A stretch of DNA of 64,000 bases from Pectinophora gossypiella (lineage: Eukaryota > Arthropoda > Insecta > Lepidoptera > Gelechiidae). Within the stretch, counting starts at the first letter, position 1. Each line of letters starts with the position of its first letter. Shown here piece by piece: positions 62,300-64,000 of the stretch. The position numbers and the translations under genes are program-made. The notes below the pieces were generated by a model, which was not told the origin of the DNA, ran no database searches, and saw nothing but the letters and a program-made list of their open reading frames with translations. Location: assembly GCF_024362695.1 (NCBI RefSeq), contig NC_065423.1, forward strand, positions 1,977,001-2,041,000. The letters are read 5' to 3'.

Positions 62300-64000
62300 G
62301 TAGGTATATCTACATCTTCTTCATTTGCCCCTTCGCTAACGATCGCGACGATGTCACTTTTGCACCTAAATAAGTACCGCAATAGGCAATTGCTAGGTAA
62401 GCATGATCCACCCTAGACCATAGTGTCACTTACCATCAGGTGAGATTGTGGTCAAACGCCAGCCTATATTATTAAAAAAAAAAGAAATTCCCACAAAATA
62501 TTTACCTGTATTCAAACTAACTCTATATACCTCGCGTAGTTCATCGAGCTACTACTGTTCTCATTTTAAAAATAGATTGAAATTATGTCATCTATTTTAC
62601 CAATCACCAGCTAATCAGGTTGATGGAGAACACCACACCTACTTTAACTAATGACAGAAGCCATAGCTAGCACGATGACATTAACTAGGTTCCTTATGTT
62701 AACTTCAATGAGAGTTTTAATTCACTATTCGCTTTGCCAAGAAGTTATAAAATTATATGTACTTAATTATAGCTGGGACATTTCTTTTTAGTATTTTTTT
62801 TTTCATAATTGTTTTTTAATTTTAATTCTAATTTTGATTTTCATTTATATCTAATTTGATTTTCATTTTTTGTTTACAATTTTTATATTTTTGTAATGCT
62901 TATTATATTAAAAAAAAATTGTAAGTATTTATTATTTTACTACAGACATTATTATGGTCTGAAAATAAAGTAATTTGAATTTGAGTTAATATTTATAGAA
63001 ATTAATTTTATAATTGGCAATTTTGAGGGAATGCTTTGAATCAATAAATTCGCAAGACGATTCAAAATATATCAGAGATGCGCTTTTGAAGTAGCGGCGC
63101 CTACTCGCTACGTCCCAAGATCGTCATAGAACCTAAGTAGCATTTTATAGGTTAGCCCGTCCCAGTGAGCTACCCACTACGTTCTGCTAATCCTGTCGCT
63201 GTTTGGTCGGGGACTGCTTATTTTTATATTCGCAGCTAACCATCATATCTGATGGCCGTTCCACTATCCGCCACTTGTAGACCCCGTAGATGCAGGTGTA
63301 TGTCTCTCAAATCGTCTTTACTTTTTGTAATCATTACCATTTCAAATGACCCGTTGTTGAATATTATTGAACGTTAATCCTCAAACACGTAAAAGTTGCT
63401 TTATCCACGATCAGCAGTCCCATTACAATCGAATGAAACATAATCGCTTACGTTTTCATTTTCATTATTATAAAACAAAGCGACTCATATCAATCCACTT
63501 TCAATTGTTACCATTTCAATATCACTTGCGTTTTGTTCTTGAGTAACACCTTTTAGCAGCAGAATGTAATTCTTAACATCAATGACATAAACGTTATAAT
63601 CGACTGTGTGCGAAAGTGGTGCAATATAGGCTAAAAAATGTTCAAATGTGTAACCACTTTTAGTTTATGTATGTTATGTTTGAGGTTTCTACTGAGAATT
63701 GGATTTCGTATTGTACTTTTTTATTTCTAGTCCGTTCTGAACTTTCAACTTTTTAAGGTCATACAATCAATCATATTCAATATAAGTTATTCATAACGTC
63801 AACGTTTTTACATTAGGAATTGTGTCATCGTGTTCTTTTATATTAATGTCTGTTAACAGTTGTTGCTTTTTGTACGAATTTGACCTAAATTCCGAATTAT
63901 TACACTAAACTGATTATTACACTATCAAATAGAAATAAATACTTATAACTAAGTTCCCTATTAAAAACTACATTAATTTTATATGCTAGACGTGGAAATA
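62300..64000. other. No recognised feature
   Basis: AT-rich to the window end. Short open frames without splice signals or familiar motifs. No shared repeat seen. Confidence 0.45.

Overview
This window reads as nuclear DNA of a lepidopteran insect (moth or butterfly). It has spliced genes with GT-AG introns and coding exons that are more GC-rich than their surroundings. It is densely filled with insect-type transposable elements: several tRNA-derived SINE families, the 3' ends of LINEs, palindromic MITEs, a Ty3/gypsy element, a BEL/Pao element and a hAT transposon. The species cannot be named from sequence alone. There are no operons, CRISPR arrays or bacterial features.

Genes. (1) Positions 1-779 (+) hold the last two visible exons of a gene I do not recognise; their intron carries a 14-bp minisatellite. 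(2) Positions 1741-17192 (-) hold a complete ten-exon gene that I assembled by splice phase. It encodes a 494-aa coiled-coil protein resembling the outer-dynein-arm docking protein ODAD1/CCDC114/CCDC63. It converges on gene 1. (3) At 30566-31123 (+) lies the 5' end of a Bicaudal-D-related (BICDR/BICDL-like) adaptor gene. A 45-codon small ORF in the same frame precedes its start codon by 9 nt. The rest of the window to 64000 shows no further convincing host exon and is probably its first long intron or intergenic DNA.

Mobile DNA. Intron 8 of the ODAD1-like gene contains a complete gypsy element (3321-9508, minus strand, identical 465-bp LTRs, 4-bp target duplication, one uninterrupted 1782-codon gag-pol frame). 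It landed inside a palindromic MITE. Upstream of the gene, a BEL/Pao element (18213-26457, plus strand, 712-bp LTRs identical by eye, 5-bp target duplication, tRNA-Ala-type primer site) landed inside a SINE. Its own leader carries a poly(A) retroposon, and its gag-pol frame is broken once at an A7 run. Positions 51074-54522 are a complete hAT transposon with an 8-bp target duplication, near-perfect terminal inverted repeats and an intact 489-aa transposase on the minus strand. Between these lie many SINE, LINE and MITE copies, several with readable target-site duplications. They give a local record of nested insertion.

How the parts relate. The host genes are a likely axonemal docking factor (sperm flagellum in insects) and a dynein-adaptor-type coiled-coil protein. 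Both are microtubule-motor related, but nothing here shows they are co-regulated. Most of the remaining sequence is explained by the repeat families listed.
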